Assembly: GCF_964204645.1 (NCBI RefSeq) | Contig: NC_134035.1 | Span: 13,311,951-13,375,950 of the forward strand | DNA length: 64,000 nt | Source of the DNA: Tubulanus polymorphus | Lineage: Eukaryota; Nemertea; Palaeonemertea; Tubulaniformes; Tubulanidae | Reading direction: 5' to 3' | Shown: one piece after another, positions 29,216 to 40,977 of the stretch | Numbering within the stretch: the first letter of the stretch is position 1 | Layout: every line of letters starts with the position of its first letter | Notes under the pieces: model-generated | What the model saw: only the letters and a program-made list of their open reading frames with translations | What the model was told of the DNA's origin: nothing | The model's database searches: none | Translations under genes and position numbers: made by a program

Positions 29216-31739
29216 TAGAATCATCCACTTTCACTGATCACCGAAATATCCTCCTCACTCACAATCGACACAGTACAAAATATCATATATTATTCAAATG
29301 TGTTGTTGATTTCTAATTTTCGACTGGCGCACCATAGTACCTTGTCATAATTTATTAAAATCGGTTGTTTTAACGGAAGGTTGTCACGTGGTGCGACAGC
29401 GGGCTCAAACATGTGTGACGGGTGTGGTGATATTGATATTTGTTTCGCAGCAGTTCCAATATCAGAGTCTGGTCTCCCGAATTTATAAAATTCCTGAGGT
29501 TGAATGTCCAGAGGAGTGAATCTAGACGGGTTTACAACCCCCCTAAAACATCCCGGGCTATAGTTTCACACGGTTACCTTAACGTAGACAAGATAATGAG
29601 ATCAAATGCCCTGAAAAGTCATTAAAAAAAGTCTTAGATTTTTCGAAGTTTTCTATGATAGGGACCACAAACAGACCCCCAAGGGCTTTACACCTTCGGT
29701 GATCGCCATCTTTGTAAGTTACCCTTTTTCTGCCACAATCTTTGAAGAAATCCTATAACTGCCCAGCTGCTGAAATCTTCAAACACTGACAGTACCAGCC
29801 ACCACCGTGAGAAAACATCCTAACTGCGCCAGTCACTACTAACAAGCCCGATGATTAGCACGCAGGGCTTTAAAAGCTATGCTCGAATAGAGGGTTAGAG
29901 TTATTTCGCATATCATATACCGGACACGCGTTAGATGTTTTGCCAGGACCAGAAGTCAGGTTTGCCGGATGATCAAATATACCACATTGAGATACAAGGA
30001 ACAAACCATCGAAACAAATGAAACTTTTTCAGATAGTTTTGTTAATAGCGTTTTTTTTATTTGATTGATCTCAAAATCTAAAGCGATATAAGTATACATG
30101 ATGAACTATTGAATGAATAATTCGTGGAGGAAATATATATATAACTCATAATCAATTAACAATAAGGAGTCGTCTGGACTCAGGAGCCATATCAAGAAGA
30201 CACAGACTCTATGAGTCATGATGACTTTCTCTCTGGTGTTAGTAATAATGGAATGCATGCACTGATTACACTGATCATTTTATACATTTGTAAATTATTT
30301 GGACCCAGTTCCACAGATATGGGTTACATTTGACATACAGATAGTCAATCTGTTGCCTGGACCCTGCCGCCGCTCAGCCTGGATGGACCCAGCTGCCTCC
30401 CAGCCTGGATTGGATGCACCCAGCTGCCTCTCGGCCTGGACCAAGCTGCACCTCTTCTGACAATCTGTTGTTCCAGGCTGCAGACTGATACCTGCTTAGT
30501 TAAATCTAACTCACGGTCCTGTTATTCTAAGCACATGAGTGGTTTTTTTTTGTACCGATACAAATATTTGATTTAACTTAATCAGTTTTTATCGCATAAA
30601 ATAGTAATATAAATCATACATCAATATTTAATAAATGTCAGCATTATACACGTGCTGCTGCTGCTGGTGCTGCTGGTGTTGGAATGTTAGTTTTCCTATA
30701 AATTGAACGTTGGAGATAAATAAGATTCCGTCACCTTAAAAACTTGCGTCAAACTTTGACACGGATTTCAAAAAATTGAAAATTTTGACCAACAAAAAAT
30801 GAATGCACACGATTCTAAACAATAGAAACAGTAACCATTGACAACAATATCTGACCATAAGTAGTGAATTTATAAACGGCCACATTCGAAATGGCGTCCT
30901 CGCTTGCCAAAGGACAATTCACAGTGATGGATACTGTGACCTATAGTGACTTATAATGTGTAAGCCATAAATAAAACTAGATTTATTATATAGGATATGT
31001 TTTAAAAATGCTTATATCTTAAATAGATAATTAACCGGGTTTTTTTCAAGGTTTTCTATTATTGGCACATGTTGTGTGTAGAGTATGTTTTCATCTTTTC
31101 GTTCTATAAAAGTAGCAAATACTACATAAATATCATTCCTACTGTTTGTACCCTGGTTTATATATTAAAGTTTAGTCGGAATTTTTTAAGAGACAGATTA
31201 TCAAGAACTTATATATTCTGGTGCCCAGGGGCAGGTTTCATAAAGCTAGTGACAATCAAATTATATTGTTGAAGTCATTCAAGATGAAAAGGTCGTCAAA
31301 GTCCATTATAAATTTCTAATGCTTCTGGCTGTTCGCTTAACGCCAACATTTTTCAAAGAACAAATTCGACCAATTTTACTCGAATTCAATGTAAATACGA
31401 TCATTTACAATGCTGCAAAATTTGTTTTGGTGCCATGTTTTTCATGTTGGTCCCAATAGTGGCGTTATAAACGACTTTTCCTGTAATCGTTATTTGAAGT
31501 CAATGTAAATGATACATCATTAATAACTAATTATAATTTTGCTGAATCATTGAAGTCATTGAGATTTAGTAGGTCAGTCATTAGTAACCGATAATAATTT
31601 GGCTTTATGAAACTGCCCGTGGTTTTTTTTTCAGGTGGGGTTCGACAAATAATTTTTCAGATATATTTATGAATAAGTTTTTTTAAATATCTTACAGCTA
31701 AAATACATCAAATACACGTAGAATATCATATATCGTGAT
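29216..31739. other. Intergenic DNA, no gene recognised
   Basis: Mostly unremarkable AT-rich sequence. At 30354-30470 there are about four diverged units containing CAGCTGCCTC and GCCTGGAT, and at 30650-30680 a CTG-rich patch. Near 30298 the sequence GGACCCAGTTCCACAGAT matches one end of the AACTGTGGAACTGG element. Short open frames here carry no recognisable domain. Confidence 0.5.
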
Positions 31740-32111
31740 ATATAATAGTATATATATATATATATATATATCGAAGTCCACCGAAACCGAAATATGTATT
31801 ACAATGTAACAAAATGTAGCATTAATTATGATTTAATTACAATGTACAAAGTACACAGCACCTTACTCAGTATGGTTTCAGAATCAGAGAACTCGGTAGT
31901 GTTGGTGGGACTGTCAATATCTGACACTGAGTTGAGACCCGTACCGAGTAAGGAGAAGTCTACCGCAATATCGAATGTAAATCTTAAATTTTAACTGAAG
32001 ATGTTTTAAGACAGCAAATCATTGATATTCAATTGATTAAAAGCATTTCTAATGCGATCCATGTTGGTTGGCACAAAGTGTGTGTCTTGTGTGTCGTGTG
32101 TGGACTGGTAT

Positions 32112-35100
32112 CTACTGTGTACGAGTCAATGCACCAGCGCCGCCTCCATAACCGTATCCCTTAGGTCCGAAATTAGCTCCGTAACAACCTGTAATACAAC
32201 GTAATACAATGTTACATTATGTAATACAATGTTATACAATGTCATATTGATGAGAAGAGTTGTCGAGGAGTTGCGTCAACCTGGAATTGAATCAGTCAAA
32301 CTTATAGACAGATAGTACTTCACAATCATTTCAATTTCATACTTCAAATATATCTAGTTAACCTTCAAAGTATTATTTGTCACATTACGCAAGAGTGTTA
32401 CATTAAATAATGCAGTGTAACATAATGTACACATTATGCGACATAATGTGCACATTATGCGTCATAATGTACACATTATGCAACATAATGTGCACATTAT
32501 AAATAAGACAATGTCATGTGATGAAATATAATGTAGAAACAGTTTTTTCGATGTTATCATCAGGGGGTGAGGGGGGGGGGTGAGAGGGGGAGGGGGTGAG
32601 AGGGGGGCGGTATGTGTTGTTTTACCTTTGCAATAAATGTCTCCATCTTTTTCTGCTAATTTATTCGAATCGAGCAAAGCTTGACACATTTTACACTTGA
32701 AACATTGTTTGTGAAAAACCTACAATACAAAAATAGATATCACAATCAATCAATCAGATTATCCTAGGTACTGTTAACGCTGTACAGTTTTCCCTGACTT
32801 GATCTGCTAAAAATCCAATCAATTTAACACAGTGAAATAACTAAGACATAGACGGAAACTGATTAAGAGGATTAAGAGGTGTTAGTTTCCTACCTGTCCT
32901 GCTCCTGTAATTCTTTCCGCGTGATAAACACTCGTTCCACATCGAAAACATTTTTCAGCTCCTCCGAAACTTGTTGTTTGTCCACCAGATTTCGGAGCTA
33001 CATAGGTTTCAGCACCAACACTGTAAACAATAAATAACATATCACCGTTAAACAGCATTCAGAAGAGGAGACAAGAGGAGAGAGGAAAGGAGGAACAGGG
33101 GATAGAAGCGTGAGAGGGAGAGGAGAATGGGAGAGAGTGGGAAAGAGGAAGGGAGGAGAGGGAGATGAGAGAGAAAGAAAGGAAGGGAGAAAGGGAGACA
33201 GGCAGAGTGGGAAGAGCGAAAGAGGAGAGGTTAGAGGAGGCAAAAGGGGAGAAGAGGTGTAGAGGGATGATTAGGGATGAAGAAGGGAGGAATGGGAGGA
33301 AGAGAAGGATGAGGAATGGGAGGAAGGGAAGGATGAGGAATGGGAGGAAGAGAAGGATGAGGAATGGGAGGAAGGGAAGGATGAGGAATGGGAGGAAGAG
33401 AAGGATGAGGAATGGGAGGAAGAGAAGGATGAGGAATTGTTATCGTACAAATAATTGGTTGTTCAAACTTTTCAAAATATGCAACAGTTACAAAACACAA
33501 CACAACATCAAACTACATTAAACTTACACAAACAGATTTACAATTATTTGAGAATGACTCGTTTTAAGATCAGTTACTCAATTCTATCCGATACATTATC
33601 TCTAATTCTGACAAAAAGTGAGTAGAATTTCAGGCCACTGGGAAAAAACTGTTCGTTTATCAGTATGAAAGTAATCTGAAGTTTTTACGGTTTTATTTGA
33701 ACATCTGTCGTGAAGAAAGAGTAACTGATATTAGTAGTGTTAACGATAACTTACTCTCGCGGCGCTGTTCTCGCTCCGTCCATGGACAGCCCGGTACCGC
33801 CACCTGCAGCAAAACCGTATCCATGGGGACCGAAGTCCTTACCGTAACAGCTCGGACAGTAGAGACCGTCCTGATGTTGTTTGATAGAACCGGGAGTTAG
33901 CAGTTTATTGCACGTTTCTGTCGAACAAACAAACAACATAATTACATGCAAAACACGTATTAAACAGCATGCGGATAGTACTGCCATCTAGTGAGCAGTA
34001 ATGACACTAAATACACTAGAGCCTGTATCATTTATACAGATATCGATCTGCCACTTGGAATCCCCAATGATCTGCCCGAATCCTTAACCTTCAGCCCGAA
34101 TCCCCAGACGTTCCACCTGAATCTTCAACGTTCGGCCTGAATCCCCAACCTTTGGCCAGAATCCACAACCATCAGACAATCTGCACCCTAAACCACACAT
34201 ACTAAAGTATGGACGATCAGTTTTCAGAATGCTGGTAAAATGTCTCATATCTAGAAGGACAGGATACAGGCAGCAGATTGATATGTGCATCAACAACATC
34301 AGACTCTAACATATCTATATTTACAGTTAGTGTTATATACAGAGATTATTTTTGTGATCGGTGAATTTCATTGAACCCAATCACTATTTGGGGACGATCC
34401 CGAGTTAGGTAAATTTTGGGGTGGGTCGCAATTTGATTGGTTGAATCGACGTCGTAGAAAATTGACTGCGTACAAGTTGTGATACCAGTGTTAGGATTGA
34501 TAATAACCCAAGGGCAGCCGAGAGTCATATTCTGAATTAGAGCGCGCTCTAAATTCGACGCTTAAAAAAATTCATAGCAACAACATACACATCATACACA
34601 GATACACTGCGGGTGTTTTTACTGTTGATACGGAGCCAAAATCTGCAGTCATCAATCGATTGATCAATAATATTGATTTGTCATATACCACATTTCATAA
34701 CGCGGCAACAAAAAATACCCACAACGGGTTTGTATGAAATGCAAGTCAAACTTCAATTGATGTACGTTCATCTCAAAACATGGGTTAATCATTGATTGTG
34801 AGACTTAATCAAACCCTAATCATCTTAAACAATCATCCTGCTAGTAGTATATATATATATATATATATATACTGTCATGCTATTAGAGAAACAATTAAAA
34901 CTTCAATTCATGCCAGACCTGGAATTATAAATGAACTCCAGAGTTACGCAGAGATGAACACTGTCATTGTCGATCAAGATTTAGCGATTTGTGTTGAAAC
35001 TAGATGTGCAAGGTGCAGTAGGGTGTTCGTAGACAAACAACTGGAGTTCAAATGGAACTGGTGTTCATGGAGTGAACAAACTGGTGTCTATGTACATAGA

Positions 35101-38100
35101 ACGGGTGTTCACATAGAACCAGTGTTCATATAGTGAACATAGAACTAGTGTTCATATCGAACTGTTCGACAGTTGTGAGTTAAAATCTATTCATCTTCAA
35201 TGATTTTAATTCTAATCAAGTCTGAACAGTTGTGAGTAACTCATGAGTTAAAATCAATTCATTTTCAACGAGTTAACTCCGAACCAAATCTTAACTCACA
35301 ACAGTGGAACTGGTTCGTGGTGTGTTCATGTAGAACTGGTGCCTGAGTGAGAGAGAGAGAGATGTAAAACTACCGGCTGATTTAAAACAAACACAAACAC
35401 AATGCTACGAATGCTGCGTTCATTCTCACGTTAATCAATAAACCGTGCGATAAAACAACAACCTATAAAACTAACACACTTCAAAATTAACATTATCAAA
35501 ATGATTTCCGATGAATCTCGAAATTTCGCAAATTTCTCAGCCGATAATTTCACAAATTTCCTTTCATCGAAAAACGAAAACGACAACGATTTTTAATCAG
35601 CATCGAACGACATCGATATCCATCACCAGTGAGTCGACTTACTCCCGAGTCGGTAACTTTCCGTTAGCCGCCGATAAACCGCCTTGACCTCCCGCAAAAC
35701 CGTAACCGTGGATACCGAATTCACGTCCGTAACATGTGAAACAATAAACCTCTTCCTGATGTAATTTAGATGTTCGAGCGTCTAATAATTTACTGCAACC
35801 AACTACAATTAACCAAACCATCGTCGTAACCAACCATTAACCTAGTAACCATAGTTATTACTGATTGTAACCATAGAAACCAGCCATAACCGTAGTAACC
35901 ACTGGTAATAACCATAGAAACCAACCGTTAACCTAGTAACCAGAGTTGCTACTGATTGTAACCATAGAAACCAGTCATAACCATAGTAACCATTGGTAAT
36001 AACCATAGAAACCATCAATTACCATAGTAACCACAGGTATGGTATATAATAACAGAGCAGGTATTAACCCTTTCAGTGCAGAGTACTCCACACTGCGGTG
36101 TATAACCCACCCACGATACATCGCATCTACTCTTACCCACCGTGCGGTGTATTCATGTAATTATTAATTAGTTACGTAAAATCTCTATTGAAAGAGGCAG
36201 CACCTGTCAAACATAGAAATACTCACAGCGGGGTAAGAGTATATCATAGCACTGAAAGGGTTCAATCATTAAGATGTATCGAGCAGTTAGTTGTTCACTA
36301 ATAGTGTGAGATCAGTAGTCACTGCATTCATTGAAACTCCTGGGCCCGGTTCTAAAGTCATGGCTTAGTCTTAAGACCAGTCTAAGACTGTGTTAGTTTA
36401 TCTCAATAATCGAGCAACTTAAGACCGATCTTGATGTTTAAAAATACTTTTGGACTTATCAGTCTTAACTCTGGAACCGGGCCCTGGGTACAACCTCCCC
36501 GGGTGAAACCTCCCCGGGTACAACCTCCCTGGGTACAACCTCCCCGGGCACAACCAAACCATCCTCTTTCAATACTTACGGCACTTTAAACAGAGTTTAT
36601 GGAATTTTTTTCCGCCGGCTTCGACACATTCAGCGTGATAAACCGTCGTCTGACAACGATGACATTTATCGCCACCTCCGAATTTAGAAGCTAACGGATT
36701 AGATTGAGTCGGTCTCGCCGGCTGCTGCCTGCATGAAAACAAATAATAATACTGTAGAAATTGTCAAAAATTAGTTATTTTGACCGACAGTATTAAAAAC
36801 ATGGGAAATGAACGATTCTGAACTCTAGGACAGACCAGACAACTTGATATCTCTAACTGGAGTAGTTTTCACAAAAATTTAGAATAGATTGACTAGATTC
36901 GACTGAAAAGTCGTTGTTTAATTGAAAATGAACTAGAAATTATTGTGATTTTGAGAGTAACTTGATAGTCTTGGGATCAGTTGAGCTCTTTAAAGAGAGT
37001 AGGAATGACTACCAAGTCACATCTGCTCGAGTCACACTCATTTGAACAGAGTCCTCTAGTGACAGACAGATAGACAGAGATTGACAGACAGAGATAAACG
37101 GACAGACAGACAGAGATAAACGGACAGACAGACAGACGTACGTATTGGTAGATTCAGCACCGTGTTCAGTTGATAACCCAGCACCACCACCTCCACCAAA
37201 CCCGTATCCAGCTGCGCCAAACTTCTTCTTATGACACGGTATACAGTATGGTGTACCATCGTGATCGGCTGAATTACCTCCTTCTAATGTTTTACCGCAA
37301 TCGTCTAAAAACAGAAAATAATCTCACGTCACAAACTGTTACTCAGTATTTGACACCAACTCGGGGTAGAATTTTACCAGTCTCAACCTTACCGCAGTAA
37401 GAGACAGAGTCTACTGTATTTAACAAACTCTTACTCAGTATTTGACACCAACTCGGGGTAGAATTCTACCGGTCTCAACTTTACCGCAGTAAGTGACAGA
37501 GTCTACTGTATTTCACAAACTCTTACTCAGTATCTGACACCAACTCGGGGTAGAATTTTACCGGTCTCAACTTTACCGCAGTAAGAGACAGAGTCTACTG
37601 TATTTCACAAACTCTTACTCAGTATTTGACACCAACTCGGGGTAGAATTTTACCAGTCTCAACTTTACCGCAGTAAGAGACAGAGTCTACTGTATTTCAC
37701 AAACTCTTACTCAGTATTTGACACCAACTCGGGGTAGAATTTTACCATGCTCAACCTTACCCCAGTAAGAGACAGAGTCTACTGTATTTCACAAACTCTT
37801 ACTCAGTATTTGACACCAACTCGGGGTAGAATTTTACCATGCTCAACCTTACCGCAGTAAGAGACAGAGTCTACTGTATTTCACAAACTCTTACTCAGTA
37901 TTTGACACCAACTCGGGGTAGAATTTTACCAGTCTCAACTTTACCGCAGTAAGAGACAGAGTCTACTGTATTTCACAAACTCTTACTCAGTATTTGACAC
38001 CAACTCGGGGTAGAATTTTACCATGCTCAACCTTACCCCAGTAAGAGACAGAGTCTACTGTATTTCACAAACTCTTAATCAGTATTTGACACCAACTCGG

Positions 38101-38285
38101 GGTAGAATTTTACCATGCTCAACTTTACCCCGAGTAAGAGACAGAGTCTACTGTATTTCACAATCAAACTTACCGCATTTAAAACAGCTTTGATGCCACG
38201 TTTTATTCAAAGCCTTTCTTTCCTCGTTGAAATAAACAGATTTATTACATTTGGCACAAGTCGGTCCTCCACCATAAACCGGCAT
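32112..38285 (-). CDS. Three-LIM muscle-type LIM protein (CSRP/MLP family)
   Basis: Exons in transcription order: 38174-38285 (ATG at 38285), 37142-37304, 36580-36728, one of 35643-35802 or 33755-33917, 32894-33020, 32626-32719 and 32112-32188 (stop TAG). Phases agree throughout, giving 293 or 294 residues. Each LIM domain is split across exons just at its central cysteines. LIM1 begins CAKC and continues WHQSCFKCDDC to YCIPC. LIM2 is CHRC, FHKLCLKC and then the alternative half. LIM3 is CFRC, FHKQCFKCKMC to YCKGC. After every domain comes the Gly-rich CRP-type linker (GYGFGGGGGAGLS, GPKGYGYGGGAGAL). CRP/MLP proteins bind alpha-actinin and actin-associated partners at Z-discs and in the nucleus. 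An acceptor at 38319 starts the coding exon, so a non-coding first exon lies further right. Vertebrate CRPs have two LIMs; some invertebrate MLPs have more. Confidence 0.92.
32560..32612. repeat. G-rich low-complexity tract in LIM intron
   Basis: Runs of GGGGTGAGAGGGGG on the plus strand (C-rich in the transcript) directly beside exon 32626-32719. Being next to the donor, it could influence splicing, but this is only positional. Confidence 0.7.
33255..33440. repeat. 24-bp purine-rich minisatellite in LIM intron
   Basis: About seven units of AATGGGAGGAAGAGAAGGAT GAGG, preceded by a longer GA-rich tract from 33060. It lies between alternative exon 33755-33917 and exon 32894-33020, and is CT-rich in the transcript. 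Confidence 0.9.
33755..33917 (-). CDS. LIM2 second half, alternative exon b' (mutually exclusive)
   Basis: After its acceptor (33918-33920 CAG) this 163-base exon completes the split codon as Q. It encodes TCNKLLTPGSIKQHQDG, LYCPSCYGKDFG and a Gly-rich linker, ending in phase 2 (GA) before GTAAGT. Entry phase 1 and exit phase 2 equal those of 35643-35802. Spliced after exon 36580-36728 it restores LKC-Q-T-C, the correct CxxC spacing. No separate first-half LIM exon exists between 33918 and 35642. Confidence 0.85.
34838..34871. repeat. (TA)n microsatellite
   Basis: A short TA run of about 12 units in the intron between the two alternative LIM exons. Confidence 0.85.
35165..35330. mobile_element. 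Partial AACTGTGGAACTGG-family element
   Basis: GTTGTGAGTTAAAATC on the left and CTTAACTCACAACAGTGGAACTGG on the right match the element at 41448-41560; part of the left half is duplicated. It lies in the LIM intron upstream of alternative exon b'. Confidence 0.6.
35643..35802 (-). CDS. LIM2 second half, alternative exon b (mutually exclusive)
   Basis: A 160-base exon completes the split codon as L and encodes GCSKLLDARTSKLHQEE, VYCFTCYGREFG and the linker GYGFAGGQGGLS, ending PTRE in phase 2 before GTAAGT. Its zinc ligands fit LIM2 perfectly (LKC-L-G-C, then CFTC). Joining it to 33755-33917 would read GAA AAC GTG CAA TAA, a stop, so only one of the two can be used. Confidence 0.85.
35830..36055. 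repeat. Degenerate AACCATAGAAACC tandem repeat
   Basis: Many imperfect copies of ACCATAGAAACCA and AACCATAGTAACCA in the LIM intron between exons 36580-36728 and 35643-35802. Confidence 0.8.
36352..36486. mobile_element. GGCCAGTTGCATAGTC-family MITE, LIM intron copy
   Basis: CTGGGCCCGGTTCTAAAGTC on the left and CTCTGGAACCGGGCCCTGGG on the right are inverted repeats, with AAGACCAGTCTAAGAC inside. The termini have shifted from GTTGCATAG to GTTCTAAAG. A CTCCCCGGGTACAAC repeat follows at 36486-36555. Confidence 0.7.
37329..38165. repeat. 92-bp satellite filling a LIM intron, about 9 units
   Basis: Units at 92-base spacing (TCAGTATTTGACACC at 37343, 37435, 37527 and on) occupy about 840 of the 869 bases of the intron between exons 38174-38285 and 37142-37304. 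They are the reverse complement of the array at 24237-24560. High unit identity indicates recent homogenisation. Confidence 0.93.
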
Positions 38286-38884
38286 AGTTTATATACTGCG
38301 TTCCGCTGGAGGAAGAAATCTGTAATTTCAAATTTCAAACTGTTATAAGGCGTGAGGATTAAACAGGTTAAGCACCTTCTTCACTCTATCAGACATAAAC
38401 ACCTCAATTGCTGTGAATTGATATTTGTTTCATTGAAGTGATCTATAAAATACATAATATTTAGAATTCATTGGCTAGGAATTTCAAACCGATATCAACC
38501 CTTGATTGCGTATAAATGCACACATTATAAGCACTAGGTCATAATGTTTTCAACCAAGCCCACTTTTAAGCAATGTACGATACGCCTTTAAACAAGTTTA
38601 AATAGTTTACACCCACAAACAAGGCTTTCACCTTATTTTGCACTCCTTTCGAAAAATATTTTCATTGTCAGTGAAAGAGAATCTATTTAACATATCTTTT
38701 CATATCGAATGAGGCTACCTATAGACAAATAGACTATTAACAAACTATGTCAACCTATTCTCAGGTACAATATTAAACACCTTTCTTACCCCATCCCTCT
38801 CAACCCATGGACCCCCATCTCCCCGTACTGCCTGAAAAACAACACATATCATTTTTTTAAAATTCCCATTAGGTTAAAAAATTG

Positions 38885-39060
38885 TTCCTTGTTTCCTGTT
38901 TCTGCTCAGCTTAAAAGTTGACCCGTCCGGTCGCTTCAAATTATGATCAAACCAACAATAACAGGCCCGGCAGTTATAGAAATTAACTGATTACAAATCT
39001 AATTACAGTTGACAAAAGTGACCCGGCCGATTAGGAGAAACCAGGTATCATTTTTCAGCC
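38885..39060. mobile_element. Diverged GATACCTTGTTTCTCCGC MITE
   Basis: TCCTTGTTTCCTGTTTCTGC on the left and GAGAAACCAGGTATCATTTT on the right are the decayed inverted ends. The middle keeps GCTTAAAAGTTGACCCG and GTGACCCGGCCG. Clearly older than the copies at 8890 and 41922. Confidence 0.75.
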
Positions 39061-40977
39061 CTATCTTACCACTTATTTCAAGAAACAAAAATCGATTTGA
39101 TAATTCAGCGACAAAGTTTCAATATATTCCCTGTTTAAGGTGTATGAATGCTCGTGTGTTAATTAAGTCTGACTAATGCGAATACGACAGTGTGCAATAT
39201 TTCTATATTGATTATAGAGTTTTTTAAAAGCCGATTTTTAACTGAACACGAGCAGAGTCTAGGCCAAACGACATTCTCATTCTACTCCTCGCCGCGGAGC
39301 TGCACCTGCGCTCTCCTCGTTACTACGCAACATATGTGCATCTATATATAATACTAGGGTGGAGTTAGTGTTTATAAGTTTAACCCTCAGACACCTGAGC
39401 ACCAATATCAACAACTACGATGACACATTTACTGTGACAATATCCGATCAATATTCAACACACTCAATACATCATAGAAAATCACTGAGCACAATATATT
39501 GCGTAGTGCAAACTTTAAGAAAATAGTCCCCTTAATATAACGTCCATAAAAGTCATTATTTTGATAAAATTGGATAGGGCCTACCGACTAAACTCCCCTA
39601 GTTAGGCCCCTTACTTAGCAGGAAAGGCCTTGTTACTTAAATCAAGTTTTCATAATCAGATTGGCTTTTACCAATATGAAAATATCCAATCGTAAAACTA
39701 ATCAGACATGTGTAACTGATTCAGGGGGGATGTCGGAAAATTAAGAAGGCCAGGGTCCATCTAAAATTTTCAGAGATAGGCCTGCAGCCATGTCAAAAGG
39801 GTCACACCTACCCTCCGCCTCACGGTGTCAGATATTTTTGAAGAATAACATCCTATATTTACTTCAAATAAAGATGCAATTTCCAAAGGATCAGTGTCAA
39901 AATATTAGGTTCTAACTATCTCTTGTCCTCGAAATGGGCAACTTCCAATGGCCCAATGATATTGCATGGGATAAAGAGGGGTCGGACCCTAAATAATATC
40001 CCTATGCTATTGATCAGCCCTTCATCGTGTGAATGGGTGGGCTTATGTGGCAGTGTGTTAATCATAGAGATATGTAGTTGGACAGTCAGTGTTATTATTA
40101 GTCTACCCCACCCAGTCTGAACGATTCATTTTAAGTTGAGTCGAGTCGAGTCTTTTGAGTGCAGGTCCGCGGACGGAGTTTCACGGTCCTGGGCTCGTCT
40201 GTAATCTAAATGAGCCTTAAACAACTCTGTCAAACTGACAAATATCGAGAAGAAGCGTGTTCTCTACAGACAGATAATTCAACTTACAACTAAGAGAAAT
40301 ATTCCAATTCGAAGTGACACCGCTTCAATGAGAGCTGTCAAAGTTGATATCCGATCGGGCGGGGACTGAGAGACGCCGTGTTAGACATCGCGCCACGGGC
40401 TTCTAGTAAAACACTAACCATAAGACGCAACGTATATTTGTTCAAGCAAACATTTTTCTGATTATATCTTCTCCTCGACTTTTCATCGAAGAAATATATA
40501 ATCTATATAAGAACTTATCAAAGATGTATAGCTATCAGGGACAATTCGAGAAAATGATGTTCTCGATGATCCAGCAATATACGAGCGGTTGATTTTAGAT
40601 TTATGTTTCGAAGTATGCCACGGTGTGGCACGGATTGGCCGGAGCGCGGACCATTGAGATTTTTCATACTCAAGACTATTACTGATTGATTATTTTTACA
40701 TAGCGCGTATAATCCCACATGAATGTGTACATTCGCATTTTCGCGATGAGCTGGGTTTTTAACGAGGCCCCGGCCGACGGGTGCGTTAGTAATTGTTACT
40801 TGGTATACTTAGTTCGACTGACGGAGATTTCATGGTTGTGTGGAGGCATATTAGTGGGAGCTGTTACTCGATGAAAGGTAACGTAACCAGGTTTTCCCAT
40901 TACCTTCTGTAATGCGGGAGTACGACTTTCGTACACTGAAGGTTATGATTAAAAATTGACTGTTGACAGCTGTCAAA
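39061..40977. other. Intergenic DNA between LIM and BLOC1S6 genes
   Basis: No coding seen. On the minus strand TATATATAGATGC near 39341-39353 is a possible TATA-like site for the LIM gene, whose non-coding first exon must lie in or near this stretch. The 300 bases before 40978 should hold the BLOC1S6 promoter. Short open frames (39923-40120 and 40518-40718) carry no recognisable domain. Confidence 0.4.

Noticed and set aside
33165-33521. Arg/Gly/Lys-rich and Pro/His-rich frames
   Set aside because: Both are translations of the 24-bp purine-rich minisatellite in the LIM intron.
34978-35070. Plus-strand frame with ETRCARCSRVFVDKQLE resembling half a LIM domain
   Set aside because: It is on the strand opposite to the LIM gene, lacks the HxxCxxC part and has no splice borders that fit; chance resemblance.
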